Source: Pseudomonadota bacterium
Lineage (GTDB): Bacteria > Pseudomonadota > Alphaproteobacteria > Rhizobiales > Tepidamorphaceae
Assembly (NCBI GenBank): GCA_023458595.1
Contig: JAEWYT010000026.1
Coordinates: 1 to 40,644 of the forward strand
Direction: 5' to 3'
Length of the DNA: 40,644 nt
Shown here: in pieces, positions 8,663 through 16,369 of the stretch
Position numbering within the stretch: the first letter of the stretch is position 1
Layout of the letters: every line of letters begins with the position of its first letter
Made by a program: the position numbers and the translations under genes
Notes under the pieces: model-generated
The model's input: the letters and a program-made list of their open reading frames with translations, nothing else
Told to the model about the DNA's origin: nothing
Database searches by the model: none

Positions 8663-10159
8663 ATGATCGCGCGCTCCGACTATCTCACGCCGCCGCCCGT
8701 ACGGACCGGGTCCTTCCAGGACGCGGAGAAGGCCGTCGACAGGCTGACGGAAATCTACGAACGCAACACCGCGTTCCTGCGCCAGCGGTTCGCGGCCTAT
8801 CTGAACGGCGAGGCGCCAGCGCTTCCGGTCCGGGCGACCTACCCGTTCGTCAGGATGACGACGGGCACGCACGCCCGCGTCGACTCGCGGCTCTCCTACG
8901 GCTTCGTCTCCGGCCCGGGCGTGCACGAGACGACCGTGACGCGGCCCGACCTCTACCGCCGCTACCTGACGGAGCAGATCGGCCTGCTGATCGGCAACCA
9001 CGGGGTTCCGGTCGAGATCGGCGAGTCCAACGAGCCGATCCCCATCCACTTCGCGTTCCGGCGCGACATCAACCTCGAGACGGAAGCCGGACGGCTGAGC
9101 GAGGAGGACGGGCGGCCGCTGCGCGACCTGTTCGATACGCCGGACCTCGCCGCGATGGACGACGCGATCGTCAACGGAACGTTCCGGCACAGGTCGGACG
9201 AGCCCGCGCCGCTCGCGATGTTCCGCGCGGCGCGCATCGACTATTCGCTGCACCGTCTGTCGCACTACACGGGAACGGCTCCGGAGCACTTCCAGAACTT
9301 CGTGATCTTCACGAACTACCAGTTCTACGTGGACGATTTCGCGCGCATCGGCCGCCAGCGCATGGCGGACGGCGAAGGGACCGGCACCGCCTTCGTCGAG
9401 CCCGGCAACCTCGTCACGCCCAACGCGCGGACCGGAGAAGAGCCCTCGGGCCAGCCGCCGGCGCGTTTGCCGCAGATGCCGGCCTACCACCTGGTGGAAC
9501 CGGGCGACAGCGGCATCACCATGATCAACATCGGCGTCGGCCCCTCCAACGCGCGCACGATCACCGATCACGTGGCGGTGCTGCGGCCGCATGCGTGGCT
9601 GATGCTCGGCCACTGCGCGGGCCTCAGGAACACGCAGAAGCTCGGCGACTACGTGCTCGCCCACGGCTACGTGCGCGAGGACCACGTGCTCGACGAGGAA
9701 CTCCCGCTATGGGTTCCCGTGCCCGCCCTCGCCGAGGTGCAGGTCGCAATCGAGCAGGCGGTCGGCGAGGTCGCCGGACTGAAGGGCTACGAACTGAAGA
9801 AGGTGATGCGGACGGGCACCGTCGCCAGCGTCGACAACCGGAACTGGGAGCTGTCCGACCACGGCGCGATCCTGCGCCGGCTGTCCCAGTCGCGCGCGGT
9901 CGCCCTCGACATGGAATCGGCGGCGATCGCCGCGAACGGCTTTCGCTTCCGCGTGCCCTACGGCACGCTGCTTTGCATCTCCGACAAGCCGCTTCACGGG
10001 GAGATCAAGCTCGCCGGCATGGCCGGGGAATTCTATCGCCGACGGGTCGGCCAACATCTCGAAATCGGGCTGAAAGCTCTTGAAAAGCTCAAATCGCAGG
10101 AGCGCGAGAGATTGCATTCCCGAAAACTGAGAAGTTTTACCGAAGTCGCCTTCCAGTAA
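8663..10159 (+). CDS. amn: AMP nucleosidase
   Basis: This enzyme hydrolyses AMP to adenine and ribose 5-phosphate, helping to set the adenylate pool. The 498-residue length is typical. An N-terminal AMN-specific domain (DAEKAVDRLTEIYERNTAFLR onward) precedes a C-terminal purine nucleoside phosphorylase-like domain. Late in it, the segment MESAAIAANGFRFRVPYGT carries the Glu expected to contact the ribose in this fold, and SDKPLHGEIK follows. An in-frame GTG at 8648 would add five residues; neither start has a clear ribosome site, so the start is uncertain. It is divergent from the patatin gene across about 230 bases in which I recognise no operator. No terminator lies directly after the stop; the next is 205 bases on, behind the sRNA candidate. 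Confidence 0.93.
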   Translation: MIARSDYLTPPPVRTGSFQDAEKAVDRLTEIYERNTAFLRQRFAAYLNGEAPALPVRATYPFVRMTTGTHARVDSRLSYGFVSGPGVHETTVTRPDLYRRYLTEQIGLLIGNHGVPVEIGESNEPIPIHFAFRRDINLETEAGRLSEEDGRPLRDLFDTPDLAAMDDAIVNGTFRHRSDEPAPLAMFRAARIDYSLHRLSHYTGTAPEHFQNFVIFTNYQFYVDDFARIGRQRMADGEGTGTAFVEPGNLVTPNARTGEEPSGQPPARLPQMPAYHLVEPGDSGITMINIGVGPSNARTITDHVAVLRPHAWLMLGHCAGLRNTQKLGDYVLAHGYVREDHVLDEELPLWVPVPALAEVQVAIEQAVGEVAGLKGYELKKVMRTGTVASVDNRNWELSDHGAILRRLSQSRAVALDMESAAIAANGFRFRVPYGTLLCISDKPLHGEIKLAGMAGEFYRRRVGQHLEIGLKALEKLKSQERERLHSRKLRSFTEVAFQ

Positions 10160-10173
10160 GCGCGATACCACAG

Positions 10174-10191
10174 GTGACAATACTGTGTCAC
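10174..10191. promoter_or_regulatory. Perfect interrupted palindrome, possible operator
   Basis: GTGACA-N6-TGTCAC forms a perfect 6+6 inverted repeat 15 bases after the amn stop and about 85 bases before the sRNA candidate. A second inverted repeat, GACAC-TAT-GTGTC, lies at 10258-10270. Both contain GTGTC, so they may be related protein sites governing the downstream transcript. The regulator is unknown. Confidence 0.35.
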
Positions 10192-10270
10192 ATCGGCAAC
10201 AGACCCGACAAACTTCCGAGAAATCGAACCGGCCGCGAGCACTAAGCCGTCGAATCAGACACTATGTGTC

Positions 10271-10390
10271 CAATCACGAGGGGCTAGCCCCTCGCCCGCG
10301 ACGGAGGGGTCGCGGGGGCGAGACATCAACGTAACCTCCCTCCGTTGGTGCGTATCAAACTCAGGCGGCCATTGGCCGCCTTTTGTTTTT
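10271..10390 (+). ncRNA. Candidate trans-acting small RNA with anti-Shine-Dalgarno motif
   Basis: Three stem-loops stand in a row with no coding frame. The first is CGAGGGG-CTAG-CCCCTCG (10277-10294). The second is CCCGCGAC / GTCGCGGG closing a GGAGGG loop (10295-10316). The third is the terminator at 10364-10390. Between the second and third lies unpaired CCTCCCTCC (10335-10343), complementary to ribosome-binding sites, as in several rhizobial sRNA families with exposed CU-rich loops. The GGAGGG loop is also the exact complement of CCCTCC (10338-10343), so the RNA could mask its own seed. The 5' end is a guess. It could instead be the structured 3' tail of the amn mRNA. Confidence 0.6.
10364..10390 (+). 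terminator. Rho-independent terminator of the sRNA candidate
   Basis: GGCGGCC-ATT-GGCCGCC (7-bp perfect stem) is followed directly by TTTTGTTTTT. It is oriented on the plus strand; the minus-strand gene ending at 10421 has no T-run on its side of the hairpin. Confidence 0.88.
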
Positions 10391-10420
10391 CGGGGAAACT
10401 TGCCAGCAGGCGCGCGGCGC

Positions 10421-10807
10421 TCAGTACGGTCCGCGGGACGCGATGTCCTTGAGGACCCTGTCGAGCTCTCCGATGCGGTTCGCGGTGATCTGGCCGATGC
10501 AGTCCGCGTCCCCGCCGCAGGTCTCCCGGGCCTTCAGGAACGTCTCCTGCCCCACCGCCAATTCGGTCGCGGTCTCCGGCTTCACCAGCACCTCGAGAAC
10601 CTTGAAGAGTGTGAGCATCTGCAGATCCATGGCGGCCAGAACGGGCGTCCCGCAGATAGCGGAATCCACCGGGCGAACCTGGAAACGGCAGTCGACCGTG
10701 CCGGCGACCAGGGTCTGCTGGTCCTGCTGCTGCTGAGCGGACGCCCCTTGGGCACCCAGTGCCGCCACGGCCAGGGCAAAACCGGCGAAGATGGCATTGC
10801 GAAACAT
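10421..10807 (-). CDS. Secreted LprI-like (DUF1311) protein
   Basis: The 128-residue protein begins with a clear signal peptide (MFRNAIFAGFALAVAALGAQ, cleavage probably after GASA). The mature part has four Cys, spaced as in LprI/DUF1311 proteins: VDCRF, AICGT, ETCGGDADC. The surrounding pattern D.Q....Q..FL..R..C...C....ANRI..L also fits. Some family members bind and inhibit lysozyme in the periplasm; the function here is inferred only from this resemblance. The ATG at 10807 follows AAGGA at about ten bases; longer upstream frames lack a signal peptide. It is divergent from cysK. Confidence 0.7.
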   Translation of the reverse strand: MFRNAIFAGFALAVAALGAQGASAQQQQDQQTLVAGTVDCRFQVRPVDSAICGTPVLAAMDLQMLTLFKVLEVLVKPETATELAVGQETFLKARETCGGDADCIGQITANRIGELDRVLKDIASRGPY

Positions 10808-10974
10808 GGTGGGATGGTCCTTTTCCTTGCGTGCTGCCCCGCTCATAGCCGGAACGACCTCCGCCATGCAATCTCGGCGAATGCGGGACCCCGCTTCGGC
10901 TTGAACGCCCCCAGCGCGGCCACTAAGTTCGACCGGCGACAAGACCGTATGTTCACAAGGGAGGCGGCCGCGGC

Positions 10975-12009
10975 ATGGATTATCGCGACGGAGTCGTCGA
11001 GGCGATCGGCGATACACCCCTCATAAAGCTCGAACGCGCCTCGGAAGCGACCGGCTGCACGATCCTCGGAAAGGCCGAATTCCAGAATCCCGGCCAATCG
11101 GTGAAGGACCGGCCGGCCCGCCAGATGATCCTCGAAGCGGAGAAGCGCGGCGCCCTGAAGCCGGGCGGCCTCGTCGTCGAAGGCACCGCGGGCAATACAG
11201 GCATCGGCCTCGCGCTGGTGGCGGACGCGCGCGGCTATCGCACGGTGATCGTCATCCCGGAAACGCAGAGCCAGGAAAAGAAGGACATGCTGCGGCTCGC
11301 CGGCGCGACGCTGATCGAGGTGCCGGCCCTGCCCTACTCCAACCCGAACAACTACCAACACGTCGCCCGGCGGCTCGCCGACAAGCTGCGCGAGAGCGAG
11401 CCGAACGGCGTCCTCTTCGCCGACCAGTGGAACAACCTCGACAACCGCAAGGCCCACTACGTCTCCACCGGCCCGGAAATCTGGGCACAGACGGAGGGCA
11501 AGGTCGACGGTTTCATCTGTTCGGTGGGAACAGGCGGGACACTGGCCGGCATCTCGACCTTCCTGCGCGAGCAGAACCCCGGCATCGTCATCGGCTGCGC
11601 CGATCCGCGCGGGGCGGCGATGTACGAGCTTTTCACGAACGGCCAGGCCAAGGCGACGGACGGCGGCTCGATAACCGAGGGCATTGGGCTCGGGCGCGTT
11701 ACGCCGATCATCGAGGACATACACGTCGACAAGGCCTATCTGATCGAGGACAGCGAGGCGGTGCCGGTGGTCTTCGACCTCCTCCAGCACGAGGGCCTGT
11801 GCCTCGGCGGGTCGAGCGGCATCAACGTCGCCGGCGCGATCCGCCTGGCGAAGGATCTCGGGCCCGGGCATACGATCGTCACGATCCTGTGCGATCCGGG
11901 CACACGCTATCAGTCGAAGCTGTTCAATCCCGATTTCCTGCGCTCGAAGAACCTTCCCGTGCCGGCCTGGATCGAACGCAAGATCGATATCGAGATACCC
12001 TTCGAATAA
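10975..12009 (+). CDS. cysK: Cysteine synthase A (O-acetylserine sulfhydrylase)
   Basis: This PLP enzyme makes L-cysteine from O-acetylserine and sulfide. The 344 residues include the Schiff-base lysine K44 in NPGQSVKDRPA, the substrate loop GTAGNTG (residues 70-76) and the PLP phosphate loop GTGGTLAG. It opens a compact run with alaX (12-base gap), a GFA protein (one base) and sseA (22 bases), likely one operon mixing cysteine formation with sulfur transfer. GGGAGG sits 11 bases before the ATG. It is slightly longer than the E. coli enzyme (323 residues), and cystathionine beta-synthase-like proteins share the fold, so exact substrate is inferred. Confidence 0.92.
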   Translation: MDYRDGVVEAIGDTPLIKLERASEATGCTILGKAEFQNPGQSVKDRPARQMILEAEKRGALKPGGLVVEGTAGNTGIGLALVADARGYRTVIVIPETQSQEKKDMLRLAGATLIEVPALPYSNPNNYQHVARRLADKLRESEPNGVLFADQWNNLDNRKAHYVSTGPEIWAQTEGKVDGFICSVGTGGTLAGISTFLREQNPGIVIGCADPRGAAMYELFTNGQAKATDGGSITEGIGLGRVTPIIEDIHVDKAYLIEDSEAVPVVFDLLQHEGLCLGGSSGINVAGAIRLAKDLGPGHTIVTILCDPGTRYQSKLFNPDFLRSKNLPVPAWIERKIDIEIPFE

Positions 12010-12021
12010 ACGGAGACTGCC

Positions 12022-12750
12022 GTGCCGGCGACCGAACCGCTGTTCCGCGACGACGCCTATCTCAAGTCCTGCGAAGCGACCGTCGTCGCCGTCAACGATC
12101 GCGGCGGCATCGTCCTGGACCGCTCCGTGTTCTATGCGACCGGCGGCGGACAGCCGGGCGACAAGGGCTTCCTGAAGCTGAAGGACGGCACCGAGATTCC
12201 GATCGCCACAGCGGTGAAGGGCGAGGAACCCGGCGAGATCGTTCACGTTCCCGCCGGGCCCGGGGTGTTGCCGGAGCCCGGCCAGCCGGTCGAAGCGGTG
12301 CTCGACTGGAGCACCCGCCACAGCCGGATGCGGGTTCATACCGCCCTGCACCTTCTTTCGGTCGTGCTGCCCTATCCGGTGACGGGCGGCCAGATCGCCG
12401 ACGACTACGGCCGGCTCGACTTCGCCATCGAGGGGCCGGTTCCCGAGAAGGAGGCGCTGACCGAGAAGCTCAACGCCCTTATCGCCGGCGACCATCCGGT
12501 CACCACGGAGTGGATCACCGACGCCGAACTCGAGGCGAACCCGGATCTCGTCAAGACGATGAGCGTCAAGCCGCCGATGGGCGCCGGACGGGTGCGGCTC
12601 GTGCGGATCGGCGCCGACGTCGACCTGCAGCCCTGCGGCGGCACTCATGTTGCGCGGACGGGCGAGATCGGGCGCATGGCCGTCACCAAGATGGAATCGA
12701 AGGGCGCGAAGAACCGGCGCGTCCGTATCGCTTTCGCGGAAGGATCTTGA
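12022..12750 (+). CDS. alaX: Alanyl-tRNA editing protein AlaX
   Basis: This stand-alone homologue of the alanyl-tRNA synthetase editing domain hydrolyses Ser-tRNA(Ala) or Gly-tRNA(Ala). The zinc ligands are visible: HTALH (H106, H110) and CGGTH (C205, H209). At 242 residues with an N-terminal beta-barrel portion (DRSVFYATGGGQPGDKG) it matches the medium AlaX-M class. A weak ribosome site (GGAGA) precedes the ATG at 12022. Lying just after cysK, it may help deal with tRNA mischarging during changes in serine and cysteine pools, which is inference from position. Confidence 0.9.
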   Translation: MPATEPLFRDDAYLKSCEATVVAVNDRGGIVLDRSVFYATGGGQPGDKGFLKLKDGTEIPIATAVKGEEPGEIVHVPAGPGVLPEPGQPVEAVLDWSTRHSRMRVHTALHLLSVVLPYPVTGGQIADDYGRLDFAIEGPVPEKEALTEKLNALIAGDHPVTTEWITDAELEANPDLVKTMSVKPPMGAGRVRLVRIGADVDLQPCGGTHVARTGEIGRMAVTKMESKGAKNRRVRIAFAEGS

Positions 12751-12751
12751 G

Positions 12752-13228
12752 ATGCTGCTCGAAGGTTCCTGCCACTGCGGCGCGGTGAGGTTCTCGCTGG
12801 AGTCCGCGACGCCCTACCCCTACATGCGCTGCTACTGTTCGATCTGCCGCAAGACGGCGGGCGGCGGCGGCTACGCCATCAATCTCGGCGGCGACTTCTC
12901 GACGCTGGAAGTCGAGGGCGAGAAGAACATCACGATGTTCCACGCGAGGATCGACGGCGAGGAAAGCCCCGGCGAGCGCCGCTTCTGCAAGAAATGCGGC
13001 AGCGCATTGTGGGTCTGGGACCCGCGCTGGCCCGAGCTCGTGCACCCCTTCGCGTTGGCGATCGACACCGAACTCCCGGTCCCGCCGGAGCGCGTCCATC
13101 TCATGCTCGCCTACGCACCGGACTGGGTGCAGCCCGATATCCGGGAGAACGACGACGCATTCGACGAGTACCCGCTTGAATCGATTGCCGGCTGGCACGA
13201 GAAACGCGGCCTCACCTCAAAAGACTGA
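12752..13228 (+). CDS. GFA family (CENP-V/GFA domain) zinc protein
   Basis: The 158-residue protein has the Cys pattern of the GFA fold: CHCGAV near residue 7, CYCSICRK near residue 30 and CKKCGSALW near residue 80, which bind zinc. The family includes a glutathione-dependent formaldehyde-activating enzyme, but most members are uncharacterised and that activity should not be assumed. The ATG at 12752 lies one base after the alaX stop, with AAGGA upstream inside alaX, so translation is probably coupled. Longer in-frame starts would run into alaX and are rejected. No signal peptide is seen. Confidence 0.85.
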   Translation: MLLEGSCHCGAVRFSLESATPYPYMRCYCSICRKTAGGGGYAINLGGDFSTLEVEGEKNITMFHARIDGEESPGERRFCKKCGSALWVWDPRWPELVHPFALAIDTELPVPPERVHLMLAYAPDWVQPDIRENDDAFDEYPLESIAGWHEKRGLTSKD

Positions 13229-13250
13229 ACGGACGACACGAAGGACGAAC

Positions 13251-14108
13251 ATGGCCGGCGAACGCACACAGTTTCTCGTTTCCACCGACTGGCTCGCCGA
13301 GCACATCGCGGCGCCGGACCTCGTGGTGGTCGACGGTTCCTGGTACCTGCCGCAGATGGAGCGCGATGCGCGCGCGGAATACCTGGAGCACCATATCCCC
13401 GGTGCGGTGTTCTTCGACATCGACGAGATCGCCGATATCGACGCTGGCCTGCCGCACATGCTGCCGCGTCCGGAGAAGTTCTCCTCGCGCATGCGCAAGA
13501 TGGGCATCGGCGACGGCCAGCGGATCGTGGTCTACGACGGCATGGGCCTGTTCTCGGCCGCGCGCGTCTGGTGGACGTTCCGCGTGATGGGGGTCGCCGA
13601 CGTCGCGGTGCTCGAAGGCGGATTGCCGAAATGGATGGCGGAGGGCCGGCGGGTCGAGTCCGGCCCTGTCGAACGCACGGCGCGGCACTTCACGGCACGG
13701 CTCGACAACGGCGCCGTGCGCGACGCCGCCGACGTGCTGCGCTCGCTCGGCAACGGCTACGAGACGGTCGTCGATGCGCGTTCGGCCGGCCGCTTCGCCG
13801 GCACCGAGCCCGAGCCGCGCGAGGGCCTGCGTGGCGGCCACATGCCCGGAAGCCTCAACCTGCCGTGGGACGGGCTGGTGACCGCCGAAGGCGTCCTGAA
13901 GGGCGACGACGAGCTGAAGGCGGCCTTCGAGGCCATCGGCATCGACCGGCGCAAGCCGGTGGTGGCGAGCTGCGGCTCGGGCGTGACCGCGGCGACGCTC
14001 GTGCTCGCCCTGCAGGTCCTCGGCCATCGCCAGACGGCGATCTACGACGGCTCGTGGACCGAATGGGGCGGCCGCAACGACCTGCCCGTGGCGACGGGAC
14101 CGGAATAA
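13251..14108 (+). CDS. sseA: 3-mercaptopyruvate / thiosulfate sulfurtransferase
   Basis: Two rhodanese domains (about residues 1-145 and 155-285) make this a 285-residue cytoplasmic sulfurtransferase. The active loop is CGSGVTA with Cys241; this loop is typical of 3-mercaptopyruvate sulfurtransferases rather than thiosulfate rhodaneses. The N-terminal domain is inactive, with Asp (VVYDGMG) at the equivalent place. The start at 13251 is set by AAGGA six bases before ATG; an earlier ATG at 13176 lies inside the preceding gene. It is the last gene of the cysK run and would recycle sulfur from cysteine breakdown. Confidence 0.9.
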   Translation: MAGERTQFLVSTDWLAEHIAAPDLVVVDGSWYLPQMERDARAEYLEHHIPGAVFFDIDEIADIDAGLPHMLPRPEKFSSRMRKMGIGDGQRIVVYDGMGLFSAARVWWTFRVMGVADVAVLEGGLPKWMAEGRRVESGPVERTARHFTARLDNGAVRDAADVLRSLGNGYETVVDARSAGRFAGTEPEPREGLRGGHMPGSLNLPWDGLVTAEGVLKGDDELKAAFEAIGIDRRKPVVASCGSGVTAATLVLALQVLGHRQTAIYDGSWTEWGGRNDLPVATGPE

Positions 14109-14225
14109 GCGTCGCCACAGCCCGGGCCCCGTCCCGCGGCGACCGCGCGCGACCGTCTCCTCCCCGGGGCCCGCGACAGCGCGGCCCGAGGAGAGGCTCG
14201 AGACGGCCGCTCGGCCCTCGACGCT

Positions 14226-15026
14226 TCAGTGCAGGATCTGGCTCAGGAACAGCTTGGTGCGCTCGTGCTGGGGGTTCTCGAAGAACGCCTTCGGCTCGTT
14301 CTGCTCGATGATCTGGCCGGCGTCCATGAAGATCACGCGGTTGGCGACCTGACGGGCGAAACCCATCTCGTGGGTCACGCACAGCATGGTCATGCCGGAC
14401 TGGGCGAGATCGACCATCACGTCCAGGACTTCCTTGATCATCTCCGGGTCGAGCGCCGAGGTCGGCTCGTCGAAGAGCATGATGCGCGGGTTCATGCACA
14501 GCGAGCGGGCGATCGCAACGCGCTGCTGCTGGCCGCCCGAGAGCTGGCCGGGATACTTGTTGGCCTGCTCCGGGATCTTGACTCGGCGAAGGTATTCCAT
14601 CGCCGCCTCCTCAGCCTCCTTCTTGGGCATCTTGCGGACCCAGATCGGCGCGAGCGTGCAGTTCTCGAGGATGGTCAGGTGCGGGAACAGGTTGAAGTGC
14701 TGGAATACCATGCCGACTTCGCGGCGGATCTCGTCGATCTTCTTGAGGTCGTTGGTGAGTTCGATCCCGTCGACGACGATCCTGCCCTGCTGGTGCTCCT
14801 CGAGGCGGTTGATGCAGCGGATCAGCGTGGACTTGCCGGAGCCCGAGGGGCCGCAGATGACGATGCGCTCGCCCTTGAAGACCTTGAGGTTGATGTCCTT
14901 GAGGACGTGGAAATCGCCGTACCACTTGTGCACGTCGACCATTTCGACGGCGACCTCCTCGCCGACCTTCATCTTGGAACGGTCGACCTGGGGTACCGAG
15001 GTTTCGGTGGTTGTTGCCTGAGACAT
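14226..15026 (-). CDS. aapP: General L-amino acid ABC transporter, ATP-binding subunit AapP
   Basis: The 266-residue ATPase of the polar amino-acid transporter has Walker A GPSGSGKST (59-67), signature LSGGQQQRV (162-170), Walker B IMLFDEP (182-188) and switch His219. It powers the AapQ-AapM permease pair at the inner membrane. The ATG at 15026 follows GAGGAG. It is the last gene of aapJQMP and lies 11 bases after aapM. No clear terminator follows it; the 117 bases to sseA are GC-rich with hairpin potential but lack a T-run. Confidence 0.95.
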   Translation of the reverse strand: MSQATTTETSVPQVDRSKMKVGEEVAVEMVDVHKWYGDFHVLKDINLKVFKGERIVICGPSGSGKSTLIRCINRLEEHQQGRIVVDGIELTNDLKKIDEIRREVGMVFQHFNLFPHLTILENCTLAPIWVRKMPKKEAEEAAMEYLRRVKIPEQANKYPGQLSGGQQQRVAIARSLCMNPRIMLFDEPTSALDPEMIKEVLDVMVDLAQSGMTMLCVTHEMGFARQVANRVIFMDAGQIIEQNEPKAFFENPQHERTKLFLSQILH

Positions 15027-15037
15027 CTATCTTCTCC

Positions 15038-16357
15038 TCAACGTCGGTGGCCCGTGTGGAGCCGTTTTTCCATGTAGATCGAATAGCGGGACATGCTGAA
15101 GCAGAAGATCCAGAACACGGCGGCCGCGAACAGGTAGCCCGTATGGCTCTGCGTCGGCGTCGACCAGGTCGGGTCGGTGAAGGACGACTGCACCTGCCCG
15201 AGCAGGTCGAACAGGCCGATGATCAGCACCAGGGTCGTGTCCTTGAACAGCGAGATGAAGCTGTTGACGATGCCCGGAATGACCAGTTTCAGCGCCTGCG
15301 GCAGGACGATCAGCCCCATCATCTGCCAGTAGCCGAGACCCAGCGCCTGGGCGCCCTCGTACTGGCCCTTGGGGATCGCCTGCAGGCCGCCGCGCACGAC
15401 TTCGGCCATGTAGGCGGCCGAGAACAGGGCGACGCCGATCAGCGCGCGCAGCAGCTTGTCGAACGTGACGCCTTCGGGAAGGAACAGCGGCAGCATCACG
15501 CTCGACATGAACAGCACCGTGATGAGCGGCACGCCGCGCCAGAACTCGATGAAGATGATCGAGACGAGGCGGACGAGCGGCATCTTCGAGCGGCGGCCGA
15601 GCGCGAAGGCAATGCCCAGCGGCAGCGACGCGGCGATGCCGGTGACCGCGATCACCAGCGTCACCAGCAGACCGCCCCACACTTCCGTCTCCACCTCCGG
15701 CAGTCCGAAATCGACGGAGACGAGGAACAGCACGAAGGCGATCGCGGCCATCGCCGCCAGCGTCGAGAACACCGTGGGCCTGGGATCGTTGTCCCCCAGT
15801 ATCGCGATGCCGAAGGCCGCCCCCGCCAGAACGACCGTGAGGATCAGGTATTCGATCCAGAACGACATGGTGCTGCCGGAAAAGACGAAGCCGCTCAGCT
15901 TGAAGTCGCCGCCTGTCAGAAGGATGAAGGCAACGACGGGAAAGACGCCGAACATGTATGCGATGTTCCAGCGCTTGTAGGGCACGCGCGGGATGAGCAT
16001 CGGCACCAGGCCGGCCGCGAACAGGAAGAAGACCAGGTTCACCCGCCAGCGTTCGGCGTCGGGATAGCGCCCGTAGATGAACTGCGGGAAATACGCCTCC
16101 ACATAGGCCCAGCAGGCGCCGTGAACGCCGACGCAGGCTTCGCGGTTCTCGCCGGTCCACACCGCGTTGAAGAAGGCGAACTCGAGGACCGGCGGTACCA
16201 CGGTCCATATGAGATAGACGCCGACCAGGGTGAGAACCGTGTTGAGCCAGCTGGAGAACAGGTTCTTGCGTATCCAGCCGACGACACCCACCTCGGATGC
16301 CGGCGGCGGCACCTCGGCCACTATTTCCTTGCGAACGTAAGCGTAGTTCGTCGTCAT
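15038..16357 (-). CDS. aapM: General L-amino acid ABC transporter, permease AapM
   Basis: This 439-residue membrane permease pairs with AapQ. It has an N-terminal extension with several helices and then a C-terminal BPD transport domain, where the EAA-type loop AQALGLGYWQMMGLIVLPQA contacts the ATPase. The long N-terminus and the segment GLLVTLVIAVTGIAASLPLG match the AapM/BztC branch. The gene starts 12 bases after the aapQ stop with a GGGGGG run upstream as ribosome site. Amino acids carried by the system are broad in characterised rhizobial homologues. Confidence 0.94.
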   Translation of the reverse strand: MTTNYAYVRKEIVAEVPPPASEVGVVGWIRKNLFSSWLNTVLTLVGVYLIWTVVPPVLEFAFFNAVWTGENREACVGVHGACWAYVEAYFPQFIYGRYPDAERWRVNLVFFLFAAGLVPMLIPRVPYKRWNIAYMFGVFPVVAFILLTGGDFKLSGFVFSGSTMSFWIEYLILTVVLAGAAFGIAILGDNDPRPTVFSTLAAMAAIAFVLFLVSVDFGLPEVETEVWGGLLVTLVIAVTGIAASLPLGIAFALGRRSKMPLVRLVSIIFIEFWRGVPLITVLFMSSVMLPLFLPEGVTFDKLLRALIGVALFSAAYMAEVVRGGLQAIPKGQYEGAQALGLGYWQMMGLIVLPQALKLVIPGIVNSFISLFKDTTLVLIIGLFDLLGQVQSSFTDPTWSTPTQSHTGYLFAAAVFWIFCFSMSRYSIYMEKRLHTGHRR

Positions 16358-16369
16358 CGTGGCGCCCCC

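Noticed and set aside
14109..14225. Bidirectional terminator between sseA and aapP
   Set aside because: GC-rich hairpins can be drawn but none is followed by a T-run on either strand.
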